From NCBI GenBank assembly GCA_963782475.1, contig CAWAJW010000012.1:186001-250000 (forward strand): a stretch of DNA of 64,000 nucleotides, written 5' to 3'. This document shows positions 9,861 through 18,478 of this stretch, one piece after another. Position 1 is the stretch's first letter, and each line of letters opens with the position of its first letter. A program made the translations under genes and the position numbers. The stretch is from CAVQBP01 sp963782475. GTDB taxonomy: Bacteria > Bacteroidota > Ignavibacteria > Ignavibacteriales > Ignavibacteriaceae. The notes under the pieces were generated by a model. It did no database searches. It was not told where the DNA came from and was given only the letters and a program-made list of their open reading frames with translations.

Positions 9861-9865
9861 CGATT

Positions 9866-9960
9866 AAACCTTATTTACTTGTTCAACCTTAATAACCTGC
9901 AAATCCTGGCAGTAGAGTCTACCTTATTACATTATTTATATGTATGAACGTTCATATATA
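9866..9960 (-). repeat. Left arm of palindromic MITE
   Basis: This begins with AAACCTTATTTACTTGTTCA and runs through CTTATTACATTAT to the palindrome TATGAACGTTCATA. It matches the left half of the complete palindromic element at 12910-13099 and the copy at 13386. The right arm is missing. Confidence 0.75.
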
Positions 9961-10040
9961 ATTGAATGAAACGTAAGAGCTCAGCGATAAGCCTGGTTGA
10001 ATATATGCTGAACGTACTGCCAAGGCCTGACCAAGAAGCA

Positions 10041-10082
10041 GCACAGATTATAACATAGCAGTCACATACTTGAAATCTGTGC
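10041..10082. repeat. GCACAGATT hairpin repeat
   Basis: A stem formed by GCACAGATT and AATCTGTGC around a loop of about 24 nt. Near-identical copies lie at 13528-13568 and 15378-15420, making it a dispersed REP-like family confined here to the accessory region. Confidence 0.75.
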
Positions 10083-10157
10083 TTCAAAGTTGGATAGTTG
10101 AATGTTAAATAAAATTCAGGATCCCTTTTCTTAGACCCTGAGGGATGCATTTTTGGT

Positions 10158-10192
10158 AACCTTAAGCTCTTTAAAAAGTGACCCTTAAGGTT
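10158..10192. repeat. AACCTTAAG hairpin repeat (REP-like)
   Basis: An inverted repeat AACCTTAAG/CTTAAGGTT around a TTTAAAA-containing loop. It is related to the hairpins at 15442-15476, 33737-33770 and 34532-34565, which flank the REP-associated transposase. Confidence 0.65.
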
Positions 10193-10459
10193 TGTCAAGG
10201 ATGAATGAATTTTGCGTAACTTCAGTTAATTAGTAAGACTTCCCGCCTCAAGACTCAAATCTCAATACACGGTCCTCTGCAAGTGGTCTTCTTTTTAATT
10301 TACATATTTTGTAGATTATAATATTATAAACCGAGGTTTATATGAGTTTGAAAGAGATAAAAGAAGCATTAAGAACAGGAATCCCCGGATTATAGAAATT
10401 CAAAATTTCGAAATAATAATAATCCGTTCTATACTTATCAATAATTTTGCTTAGAAATA

Positions 10460-10800
10460 ATGGATAAGCTTGAAAATTTAAGCGAAGAAGAAAAAAGGGC
10501 TGTTGCAGAAATTAAAGAAAAGATCATTTCTCTTTCAGGGAAGAATTTAAAATTTTTTATCTTTTTGGTTCAAAGGCCCGGGGTGATTTTGATCCCGATT
10601 CTGATGTTGATCTTGCAATTATAATTGAGGGACTTACAAGGGAAATAAAACATAAAATTATTGATATTGTTATTGAGGCGGAGACAAAATATATTGTTGT
10701 TATATCATCGCTGATTCTATCTATGGAAGATTTCCTGGAACTTAAGAAACATGAAAGAAGAATAGCTCTTGATATAGAAAGTGAAGGGGTGCCTCTATGA
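10460..10800 (+). pseudogene. MNT-type nucleotidyltransferase (antitoxin-like), one frameshift
   Basis: About 113 residues of a minimal nucleotidyltransferase. The catalytic motif is readable as FGSKARGDFDPDSDVDLAI, i.e. GS-x(9-10)-DxD, as in MntA antitoxins that AMPylate HEPN toxins. The frame breaks near 10560, just before the motif, in a T-rich run. The stop TGA overlaps the ATG of a HEPN gene (ATGA), the usual arrangement of a type VII toxin-antitoxin pair. A short frame (MSLKEIKEALRTGIPGL) at 10342 precedes it, without a recognisable domain. Because the partner toxin is destroyed this is probably a relic. Confidence 0.75.
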
Positions 10801-10856
10801 AACAACAAAATATAAGAATTAATATTAAACAGGAAATTGAAAGAGCGGAAGACCCG
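10797..10856 (+). pseudogene. HEPN toxin gene start, truncated by repeat
   Basis: ATGA overlap with the MNT gene starts the frame MKQQNIRINIKQEIERAED, the usual N-terminus of HEPN proteins. At about 10851 the sequence changes abruptly into the 390-bp repeat (CCCGTATTAAGTGCTGCACC), giving a stop two codons later. The remaining HEPN body, including the catalytic R-x(4-6)-H, is absent. The gene was therefore cut by insertion of, or recombination with, the repeat. Confidence 0.75.
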
Positions 10857-11330
10857 TATTAAGTGCTGCACCAGGACAGCCTTCGATAAACTCAGGCTGA
10901 CAAGCAAGACTGATGGTGATACCTTTGAAGATACAAGAAGAAAGTAAAAAGATACAAGTATTCGTAAGCGATACTTTTTTCTTTTGGCTTTTTCCTGCTG
11001 TTTCACTTTAGCGCAGCAAACAATGGAATTATCGCAAACTGAAGTTTGCGGCTACCACATTCCCTTCAGCCCATATGGAGCCGCATTGGCGACTTAGTTT
11101 ACCTAACGATCGTTCAACCAGAAACCCATTGTTAGTCCTTTGGCAGGCAAATCTAAATTGCACCTTCGTCTGCTCATTTGGTAAGGATGATTTCGAACAT
11201 AGCTGTCATACTGAGCCTGTCGAAGTATGACTCGTATTAAGTGCTGCACCAGGACAGCCTTCGACTACCTGTACGGTAGCTAAAATAAACTCAGGCACAA
11301 GCAAGACTGATGGTGATACCTTTATAAATT
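10851..11330. repeat. 390-bp repeat family, second cluster
   Basis: One copy lacking its left 30 bp (junction with the HEPN gene) followed by the beginning of another copy (palindrome at 11204-11230). Blocks are in the same order as in the first array, with the CGCAAACTGAAGTTTGCG hairpin carrying one substitution. The second unit is cut off at about 11315. Confidence 0.8.
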
Positions 11331-11585
11331 GACAAATTAAAGTGTATCAAAGGCAAAGCCTTTTTTAAGAGTCTTGGAATGACATGAATTGATACTTAAA
11401 AAGTCGCTGCAATGAGATAGCGCTAACCAAACCAGTTGATCAGGTATTCATCAATCGAAAATCATAAATCAACAATCAAAACCCAATCATAAATCCGTAG
11501 TGATAACTTATAGCACCAGGTTGGGCGTTGCATGATTATTAGCATTGCAGCCGGTCCAGCTAAATAATTGCTCTTTTTTATTACA
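11331..11585. other. Spacer without a gene
   Basis: No gene supported. It contains degenerate repeat text and a run around 11451-11490 with repeated AATCATAAATC/AATCAAAACC wording. It separates the repeat cluster from the convergent end of the BrnA gene. Confidence 0.4.
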
Positions 11586-11819
11586 TTATTGAGAGTAATG
11601 AGAGGTATATCTGTCGAGTAAATTTCGTATTACTTTTTGATACTGACTTCTGTGTTTACGGGCTATTCCTTTAAAAAATTTAACACTTGATATACTTAAA
11701 TTTAGCGTTACTTTTACGGTGTCCTCTTTAAATATCAGTTCCTCTGGTTTTGGTAAAAAATCTTTTACTACTTCTACTTTACCTATATTTTCATCACTAT
11801 ATTTTATTTTCTTTTTCAT
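11586..11819 (-). CDS. brnA: BrnA/CopG-like antitoxin
   Basis: A 77-residue protein following a BrnT gene. The C-terminal half (TVKVTLNLSISSVKFFKGIARKHRSQYQKVIRNLLDRY) fits a ribbon-helix-helix DNA-binding domain of BrnA/CopG antitoxins: a beta strand, then two helices. It starts 23 bp inside the 3' end of the toxin gene, so translation is coupled. It should neutralise BrnT and repress the operon. The symbol rests mainly on linkage to BrnT. Confidence 0.75.
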   Translation of the reverse strand: MKKKIKYSDENIGKVEVVKDFLPKPEELIFKEDTVKVTLNLSISSVKFFKGIARKHRSQYQKVIRNLLDRYTSHYSQ

Positions 11820-12084
11820 ATATTTTTTTCCCTTTCCTCCAATAACCTGCTCCTATTATTCTAATTTTATTATTTCTATATGTAAAACGAACCGTCACTA
11901 TATTTTCTCTAACTTTACCAAAGCAATAATACCTTTCTTCACTTTCGCTATGCTCTAAATCTTTTGCAATAATTCTATTCGAATCAGAAAATGCATATTG
12001 AGCTTCTTCAAATGAAATATTGTGCTTCTCTTTATTATATTCATTTTTATTTCCATCCCACTCAAAAGTGGTATTATCGGCCAA
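11797..12084 (-). CDS. brnT: BrnT-family ribonuclease toxin
   Basis: A 95-residue protein with the BrnT pattern: FEWDGNKNEYNKEKHNISFEEAQYAF at the N-terminus, then DLEHSESEERYYCFGKV, then a C-terminal RFTYRNNKIRIIGAGYWRKG. BrnT toxins are RelE-fold mRNA endoribonucleases whose conserved residues lie in these blocks. The canonical SAR before the final arginines reads GAGYWR here, so activity may be altered. Start is TTG (12082-12084) with GGGAAAA upstream, since no ATG precedes the conserved FEWD. The pair with BrnA looks intact amid decayed sequence. Confidence 0.85.
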   Translation of the reverse strand: MADNTTFEWDGNKNEYNKEKHNISFEEAQYAFSDSNRIIAKDLEHSESEERYYCFGKVRENIVTVRFTYRNNKIRIIGAGYWRKGKKIYEKENKI

Positions 12085-12234
12085 TAAATTTTCCCTTTTT
12101 TATATTTTAATATACATACTTTAATATGGCTTTTCAACCATATATTCTATAAGCTAACTTAATAGTGCAGTAGGTAACCGAGCCATGGAAAACACCACCT
12201 TAGAATTTTCCTCTCTCAAGACATACAAAAAGCC

Positions 12235-12775
12235 TTAGATTAAAAAGGCGTAACGATGATTTCGAACATAGCTGTCATACTGAGCCTGTCGAAGTATGAC
12301 TCGTATTAAGTGCTGCACCAGGACAGCCTTCGATAAACTCAGGCTGACAAGCAAGACTGATGGTGATACACAGATAGGGCTAATGTTGAAGATACAAGAA
12401 AAAAGTAAAAAGACACAAGTATTCGTAAGCGATACTTTTTTCTTTTGCCTTTTTCCTGCTGTTTCACTTTAGCGCAGCAAACAATGGAATTATCGCAAAC
12501 TAAAGTTTGCGGCTACCACATTCCCTTCAGGCCATATGGAGCCGCATTGGCAGCTTAGTTTACCTAACAATCGTTCGACCAGAAACCCATTGTTAGTCCT
12601 TTGGCAGGCAAATCTAAATTGCACCTTCGTCTGCTCATTTGGTAAGGATGATTTCGAACACAGCTGTCATACTGAGCCTGTCGAAGTATGACCCGTATTA
12701 AGTGCTGCACCAGGACAGCCTTCGATAAACTCAGGCTGACAAGCAAGACTGACGGTGACACACAGATGGGCAAAT
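12235..12775. repeat. 390-bp repeat family, third cluster
   Basis: One full unit and the start of a second, with palindromes at 12274-12300 and 12664-12690 (390 bp apart). It shares with the first array the leading text CAGATTAAAAAGGCGTAACG, so both clusters begin at the same unit boundary. Confidence 0.82.
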
Positions 12776-12789
12776 GTTAGTAACCGTGA

Positions 12790-12865
12790 TGACTGAGAAA
12801 TCTTAATTACTGTGACGTAAGATTTCTCCCCCAACCAGGGAGAAATTGTATCTACGGGTTGGGGT
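12790..12865. repeat. Two nested hairpins next to the repeat cluster
   Basis: GAGAAATCTTA pairs with TAAGATTTCTC over a 12-nt loop, followed by CCCCAACC pairing with GGTTGGGG. No coding content. These are REP-like stems joining the 390-bp repeat to the palindromic element. Confidence 0.65.
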
Positions 12866-12909
12866 CGAAATGACACAGGGCGGCTGATGTTGAAGATACA
12901 AGAACGATT

Positions 12910-13099
12910 AAACCTTATTTATTTGTTCAACCTTAATAACCTGCAAATCCTGGCAGTAGAGTCTACCTTATTACATTATTTATATGTATGAACGTTCATA
13001 TATAAATCAATACTTAATCTATAACCTAATAATGTAATAAGGTCTGAACATTTTGGTGTATTTTATTTGTTACTAAGGTTGAATAATCAGATAAGGTTT
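12910..13099. mobile_element. Complete palindromic MITE (190 bp)
   Basis: The ends are AAACCTTATTTATTTGTTCA and its imperfect inverse around 13069-13099 (GTTACTAAGGTTGAA to ATAAGGTTT). An inner pair, ACCTTATTACATTAT (12965-12979) and ATAATGTAATAAGGT (13029-13043), is a perfect 15-bp inverted repeat. The centre carries the perfect palindrome TATGAACGTTCATA (12987-13000). End sequences match those bracketing the Y1 transposase gene at 26269, so this looks like a non-autonomous relative mobilised by that enzyme. Confidence 0.75.
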
Positions 13100-13117
13100 T
13101 TTTCGTAAAAAAAGAGA

Positions 13118-13363
13118 TATAAGCTTCCATTTTATTTGACAGGCGGTACAGCGCTTAGCAGGTTTTATTTTAACCATCGATACCCGGATGACCTGGATTT
13201 TTTTGTCAATGTCGATCCGGATTATAAAGATTATCTAAGATCGTCTTTAGAATATTTTAATACGCGTGCCCCCAAAGTAAAATTCAAAATAAATACAGAA
13301 AGAATAAACTTAGTAGGAAATTATGAACAGTTGTTTATTTTCGAAAATGACACGGGCGGCTGA
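13118..13363 (+). pseudogene. AbiEii/AbiGii nucleotidyltransferase toxin, internal fragment
   Basis: Codons before 13136 (LPFYLTGGTALSRFYFNHR) and after it give the AbiEii signature: LTGGTALSRFY followed by RYPDDLDFFV, the nucleotidyltransferase motif. Only about 75 residues remain of a family usually 200-300 long. The left end abuts the palindromic MITE. On the right, after NYEQLFIFEND, the sequence switches at about 13346 to a repeat that also precedes the MITE at 12868. No AbiEi antitoxin gene is present. Confidence 0.75.
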
Positions 13364-13510
13364 TGTTGAAGATACAAGGGCGATTAAACCTTATTTATTT
13401 GTTCAACCTTAATAACCTGCAAATCCTGGCGGTAGAGTCTACCTTATTACATTATTTATATGTATTAACGTTCATATATAAATCCATACTTAATCTATAC
13501 CTAATAATGT
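13346..13510. repeat. Direct copy of the 12868-13010 segment
   Basis: From AATGACACGGGCGGCTGATG through the MITE left arm to the palindrome (here TATTAACGTTCATA, one change) this copies 12868 onward. It then ends abruptly near TAATAATGTACCCC. The two direct copies bracket the AbiEii fragment. Confidence 0.75.
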
Positions 13511-13527
13511 ACCCCTCCACAAAAGTA

Positions 13528-13568
13528 GCACAGATTATAACATAGCTATCACATACTTGAATCTGTGC
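13528..13568. repeat. GCACAGATT hairpin repeat
   Basis: Second copy of the family seen at 10041 and 15378, with the stem GCACAGATT/AATCTGTGC. It lies about 100 bp upstream of the intact MntA gene. Confidence 0.7.
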
Positions 13569-13669
13569 AAAATTATATTATTCCCGGATTTCCTTTAGCC
13601 TTTTAAAAAATGTATTTTTGCATATCAGTAATAGTTGGATAAATGATTCAATATGGATAGTTATTTACA

Positions 13670-14095
13670 ATGGATAAAGATTATATAAAAAAAAATATTG
13701 CAGTTTTTTTAAGAGGGAAAAAGGAAATAACTTTTGCTTATCTTTTCGGATCATTTATTCAGAAAGATTATTTTCACGATATTGATATTGCTTTATACCT
13801 GGATAAAGATTTCAATAACAATGATCTGGAAAAATTTCCATACGGTTATGAAAGCGGATTAATAAGCGAAATAAATATACTGGCTAGAAAAAAAATAGAC
13901 TTGGTTGTTATGAACAATGCGGAAATTCTGATCAACCAAAGAATAATAAATAAAGGATATCTACTTTTTAGCAGGGATGAACGCGCAAGGATATCTTATG
14001 AAAATTATATTAGAAAACTCTATATCGATACCGAAAGTTTGAGAAAAATAAAGAGGCACTACTTATCTCAAGGAATTACTGATGCCGGATATTGA
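13670..14095 (+). CDS. mntA: MntA-like nucleotidyltransferase antitoxin
   Basis: A 141-residue minimal nucleotidyltransferase. The active-site block is LFGSFIQKDYFHDIDIAL (GS-x9-DxD). It is the first gene of a HepT/MntA pair: the next frame begins 14 bp before its stop. In studied pairs MntA adds AMP to a tyrosine of the HEPN toxin and so silences it. The gene is unbroken, in contrast to the relic at 10460. A transposon-rich neighbourhood suggests horizontal acquisition. Confidence 0.88.
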   Translation: MDKDYIKKNIAVFLRGKKEITFAYLFGSFIQKDYFHDIDIALYLDKDFNNNDLEKFPYGYESGLISEINILARKKIDLVVMNNAEILINQRIINKGYLLFSRDERARISYENYIRKLYIDTESLRKIKRHYLSQGITDAGY

Positions 14096-14501
14096 AATTA
14101 TCGAAAAACATCTCTCTTTGTTCATTTCCGATTTAGAAAATTTAAAGAAACATAGTAACGTTACTTTAGAAGAGATAAATAATAATAAAGATTTGCTGTG
14201 GATACTGGAAAGAGGGATCTATTTATTAATCCAAAATTTATTCGATATGCTGGCACATATTGTTGCGGCGGATTTTAAAGAAAGCTGGGATTATTATACC
14301 GATATTGCAGCTATTCTTGCAAAGCATAAAGTTATATCGGGAAGCGACAAAATTATTTTGGAGCAAATGGCAGGCTTTAGGAATAGGCTCAGTCATGAAT
14401 ACTTATCTTTAGAAATGAATATCCTGGTTGATATTGTTAACAAACATTTACCCGATTTTTCAAAGTTTTTGTCAATAATTAAAAATTACTGTAATATTTA
14501 A
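14082..14501 (+). CDS. hepT: HepT-like HEPN toxin (DUF86)
   Basis: A 139-residue all-helical HEPN protein. The ribonuclease motif R-x(4-6)-H is present as FRNRLSHEY near residue 106, and the tyrosine targeted by AMPylation in characterised HepT proteins is two residues on. ERGIYLLIQNLFDMLAHI is the usual dimer helix. It overlaps mntA by 14 bp, so expression is coupled. It is probably an RNase acting in cell-stress or phage defence, held off by MntA. Confidence 0.88.
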   Translation: MPDIEIIEKHLSLFISDLENLKKHSNVTLEEINNNKDLLWILERGIYLLIQNLFDMLAHIVAADFKESWDYYTDIAAILAKHKVISGSDKIILEQMAGFRNRLSHEYLSLEMNILVDIVNKHLPDFSKFLSIIKNYCNI

Positions 14502-14658
14502 TAAACCCCTTTCATACTTTTTTTGTCATCTGACAATAATTTGATAATATTGATAATTTGACTATATCCTACCAAAAGAGGATAAGCTCCTGCCGCAAGC
14601 CTTTGGCTTAAAAGTGTAAAAGCTAGTTTAGTTACTTTATACTTTTTCCTTTTATCTT

Positions 14659-15072
14659 TTAATCCTTTTTCTCCTGAACAATTAAATCATCATCAAAAAT
14701 AAAAACAGCATTTGTTACACTCTCATCACTAATCTTTAAATGTACAGCCTTTATTTTCTTTACAAAAATTTTCTCCAGTCCCTTGAATATTTTAATCTCG
14801 ATCTTATCACTGATTTTATTTGTTGTTTTGATCTTTCCTTTTCTTCGAAGTTGTTCCAGCTTAACCATTATCCCCTGTTCCTGTTCAGCAATTCTTTCGG
14901 AAAAAATATTCGATAATAGATATTTCTGCTGGCGGGTTATTTCAGATACGAACAGCTTTCCCCATCTTATTGCCGTAGGTTTGGTTATTTTTAGCTGCCG
15001 GCAGATTTTTTCATATGTATAACCCATGGCTCTCATTTCGACAAACTTATATTTAAGCTCCTCTTTTTTCAT
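14659..15072 (-). CDS. Helix-turn-helix protein of unknown role
   Basis: About 137 residues from the start at 15072 (MKKEELKYKFVEMRAMGY); a longer start at 15096 is also in frame. The N-terminal part YTYEKICRQLKITKPTAIRW is a homeodomain-like helix-turn-helix of the transposase/resolvase sort. The middle is a basic helix (EQLRRKGKIKTTNKI), and the end is acidic (FIFDDDLIVQEKKD). No catalytic domain is visible. It stands alone on the minus strand, convergent with hepT, at the edge of the repeat region. Function unknown. Confidence 0.6.
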   Translation of the reverse strand: MKKEELKYKFVEMRAMGYTYEKICRQLKITKPTAIRWGKLFVSEITRQQKYLLSNIFSERIAEQEQGIMVKLEQLRRKGKIKTTNKISDKIEIKIFKGLEKIFVKKIKAVHLKISDESVTNAVFIFDDDLIVQEKKD

Positions 15073-15096
15073 TTTTATCCCCAAAAGGTTTATCAA

Positions 15097-15697
15097 AGGT
15101 AAAAATTTATTTTCTCAATTTATTATAAAGGTTATTAAAAAGTAAACAAAAAATTGTTGAAATTGTGTTTTTATTCCGATTTCGATTAATAGTTAAAGAA
15201 AAATCTCAAATTAGGGGATTTAGAAATCAGAGCATGACAACCCCCTCGCCCCCTTTAGTAAGGGGGACTATTTCCTTACCTGCAGTTACATGCAAATTAT
15301 TGTCAGTCATAACATTTTATTTTTAATTTTATCTTATCCATTTTTTCCAGACAACTTACCTCCGAGGCTGAAAAGTAGCACAGATTATAACATAGCTAGT
15401 CACATACTTGAAATCTGTGCTTCGAGGGATCCATTTTTAGTAACCTTAAGGGTCTTTAAAAGTGACCCTTAAGGTTTTACCACGGATGAATGAGGTAAAA
15501 ACAATTTGATCGAATATAAAATAATTGTTTATATTATCGTATCCGGTTGTATACTTTATTCAAATTAGACACATCAATTTTATCGGGCTGAAGCCTGCAA
15601 AGTTTTAGTTATTTTCTGGAAAATAGAACAGAGAGACGCTGATTTAAACGATTTATACTGATTTTTAAATTGAATATTATTTTTTATTGCGCCCCTT
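15097..15697. other. Gene-free stretch with hairpin repeats
   Basis: No gene supported. It holds a CCCCCTCGCCCCCTTTAGTA (then AGGGGG) stem at about 15241-15268, and the GCACAGATT (15378-15420) and AACCTTAAGGGTC (15442-15476) hairpins. Confidence 0.6.
15378..15476. repeat. Paired REP-like hairpins
   Basis: GCACAGATT/AATCTGTGC (15378-15420) followed after 21 bp by ACCTTAAGGGTC/GACCCTTAAGGT (a 12-bp stem, 15443-15475). The same two hairpins follow each other at 10041-10192, so they form a composite, BIME-like unit. Confidence 0.7.
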
Positions 15698-18012
15698 ATG
15701 AAGCTGAATTTCTACTCATTATTAATTTTAATATTATCCCTGAACTTCTGCGGTGCAGCTTTTGCCCAGCTATCTCCTGCGGATACTTTCTTCCCTTCTG
15801 CAGTAGGAAACACCTGGATCTATAACACTCCCGGCGGTCCTTTAACGATGAAAATAACAAAGGATTCGGTGGACAGCCATAAGAATAAGTATATCTTTTA
15901 TAACTCAGATAATATCACCGATGTATAAAATCGACTCAGCCGGTGAAAATATTTATTACATATACAACGGCCTTAACCAGGTTAAATATCAAATAAGCTC
16001 AGACTCGGGAGGTGCGTGGATTGAAGATTCAGACTCACCCGTAACGGTTGCAAAAGTGAACGGAGTTTTCCCCTACTATATTTTCGGAAAACCGAGAGAT
16101 GTAAAGCAGTTCGGCTATTATACAGTACCGGGGGATACTTCTTTAGCGGATGATTTCAGCGACGGAGACGACAGCGGCTGGACAGTCAATTCCGGCTCTT
16201 TTTCTGTAGATAATTCAGTTCCGAATCCGTTATCTGAAAATCAATATTCATTAGTCTGCAATGAAGCCGGGATAATCGGCATTCCCTGCAGGCAGGCTTA
16301 CGGCACCTGGCAGTTCGATTTTTATAAGGGTGCCGATGAGAACAACCTTGAAGTTGACTTTATAGCTGATCGGATTAATAATGCAATGCATCAAAACGGG
16401 TATTACTTTAAAAATAATTCAACTGAAGCAGCGGGGCTGGCAAGATCATCTATTGGCTCCTCACAGGAGATTATGAGCAGTGGAGATAATTATACTGCAA
16501 AGGAGGGAACCTGGTACAGGATAACTATAACTCGGAATAGTAACGGGGAATTTTATACTTACATCGAAGGGGGTGAGTTTACTTCCAGAACTTTAGTTTC
16601 TGTTGCCGGTGGATATGGTACAAATCCCGCTATCGATACTAGTTATAAATCAAGCAATTATTTTGTCTTAGACCTGGATGCAGGGGATAGAATAAGCAAT
16701 ATCATATGTTAATATAACCAGAATGATCTTAATTTAAGTAAGAGATGAAAGAATTATATCTCCACTCAACAGTAACTTTGAAGATTCTATTAAATACATG
16801 GATATCAACTGGAAATCATACAATAGAACTGAATCTTCAATTGATAAACATAGTGGAAATTATAGTGCAAGAATAATAAATACTAATTTGGTTACAAATG
16901 GAGACATTTGACAGATAGAATAATGATGGATTCGCAATGAATTGGACTGTTGCAATTAAGTAGAATGATAGTAATAATTATTAATGAAACAATTTAGTAA
17001 TCAAGCAAGAATTGTTGAGCGATGGAACTGACTCAGATGAGTTTAAGCAAAATATTCAGAAATGTACGGAAAATATATTATAAAGTTCTACTTATCATTT
17101 AAAGTAGTATCAACGGTACTCATCGTTCATATTAGCAACCACGGTATTGGCAATGTTACTATATATACTAAATACTGGTACAATATCTTAATTTATAAAT
17201 CTATAATCTAATAATAACGGTATTGAGATATGATTTGACAGGGGCAGGTAATAATTGGATGCAATATTGATAATGATAAAAGTTGGTCAAGTAGGAAATC
17301 TATAGATAATTTTATTTCATTGCCTTCAAATAATTTCACTCCATTAATAAGCGACAATAATTATATTTACGAAATGTGGTACAAATCTCCCTACCTAAAT
17401 GGAGATACAGTAAGTGTTAATATTGGCGACCAGACAAAGACATTTGCTTCTTCCGATACCTGGACAAAACTTTCCTGGACTTTCCAGGCCGACGACAGCA
17501 CTGTTAACCAGCCCATTAAAATATACCTTAACCAGGCTGACACTTTATACATAGATGACGTTTCACTAAAACCGGCAAGTACACTGCTGGATAAAGCTGT
17601 TTACGACAGTGAGATATGGCTTGCGGACGGTATCGGGGAATATTATGAGTATTCGGCGAAAAATGGTGCGCTCAGGACTTTGATGAGCTGCGTTATAAAC
17701 GGGGATACACTTGTTACATCGGTGCAGGATGAAAAGGCTGCGGCTCTTAACAGCTTTAAGCTCTACCAGAATTATCCCAATCCTTTCAATCCCGTTACAA
17801 ATATAAATTATAATATACCTGTGAGGGGGAAAGTGGTGATAAATGTGTACGATATACTGGGGAGGGAAGTGGTTAGTCTGGTAAATGAGAATCAGGAGCC
17901 CGGTTTCCATTCAGTAAAATTTAACGCCGGTAATTTTCCGAGCGGAGTGTATGTTTATAGGATAGTAGCCGGTAAATATAGTGAAAGTAAGAAGCTGGTT
18001 ATTTTGAAATGA
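15698..18012 (+). pseudogene. Secreted T9SS-sorted multi-domain protein, decayed
   Basis: The start encodes a signal peptide (KLNFYSLLILILSLNFCGAA). A laminin-G/DUF1080-like beta-sandwich follows around 16140-16690 (DDFSDGDDSGW, YGTWQFDFYKG, GTWYRITITR). A carbohydrate-binding-like module (NSNFEDSIKYM, HSGNYSARI) begins near 16770, and a second begins near 17320. The last 80 codons are a type IX sorting domain (LYQNYPNPFNPVTNINYNIP to SGVYVYRIVAGKYSESKKLV). Frames break near 15915 and 16710. From about 16910 to 17315 the sequence is riddled with stops in all frames, which is real decay rather than a single base error. It was probably a surface or secreted polysaccharide-binding protein. Confidence 0.8.
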
Positions 18013-18075
18013 ATGAGGTGAGGGGTCAGGGGTCAGAGGTCAGGGATCAGAGGTCGGAGGTCAGAGGTCAGAATA
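18013..18075 (+). repeat. GTCAGAG heptamer arm (5')
   Basis: Imperfect GGGGTCA/GAGGTCA heptamers precede the four-helix-bundle gene. They are complementary to the TCTGACTTCTGAC text that follows the gene from 18475. Confidence 0.8.
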
Positions 18076-18094
18076 AATCAGAAAGGGGTTAAAA

Positions 18095-18478
18095 ATGAAG
18101 TTGAATTCTGCAAAAGATTTAATTGTTTATAAAAAAGCATATTTACTTGCTATGCAGATATTTGAAACCAGTAAATCATTTCCCAAAGAAGAGAGATATT
18201 CATTAACTGATCAAATCAGAAGGTCTTCTCGCTCTGTATGTCTAAATTTAAGAGAAGCCTGGGCTAAACGTAAATATGAAGCCCATTTCATAAATAAACT
18301 TACGGATTGTGATGGGGAAAATAGTGAAACTAATTCATCACTTGATTTTGCGAAAGATTGTAATTATATCACAAATGAAGAGCATAAATTATTAATAGGA
18401 TTAAATGAGGAAATAGGAAAAATGCTAGGTAAAATGATGAATAATCCAAAATCTTTCTTAATCAGCTCTGCTCTCTGA
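18095..18478 (+). CDS. Four-helix-bundle protein (S23/IVP-like)
   Basis: A 127-residue intact member of the family seen at 3774. KSFPKEERYSLTDQIRRSSR, then SVCLNLREAWAKRKYEAHF, then ITNEEHKLLIGLNEEIGKML are the family blocks. AAAGGGG lies 8-14 bp upstream of the ATG. The last four codons already run into the CTCTGACTTCTG repeat, so the repeat has replaced or extended the natural C-terminus. Related proteins are encoded within 23S rRNA intervening sequences and help in diversity-generating retroelements (Avd), but no reverse transcriptase or rRNA is near. Confidence 0.85.
   Translation: MKLNSAKDLIVYKKAYLLAMQIFETSKSFPKEERYSLTDQIRRSSRSVCLNLREAWAKRKYEAHFINKLTDCDGENSETNSSLDFAKDCNYITNEEHKLLIGLNEEIGKMLGKMMNNPKSFLISSAL

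Larger units (their letters stand above)
8692..10341. other. Gene-free repeat region
   Basis: Between the Wzi-like gene and the broken MNT gene I see no gene. The stretch contains the three-copy repeat array, a solo arm of the palindromic element (9866-9960), a GCACAGATT/AATCTGTGC hairpin (10041-10082) and an AACCTTAAG hairpin (10158-10192). Short open frames on the minus strand are artefacts of these repeats. Confidence 0.7.

Noticed and set aside
9310..13545. Several 60-150 codon frames on both strands in the repeat region
   Set aside because: All are made of the 390-bp repeat or palindromic arms, share the same artefactual peptide text (SKAVLVQHLIRV), and have no ribosome-binding sites.
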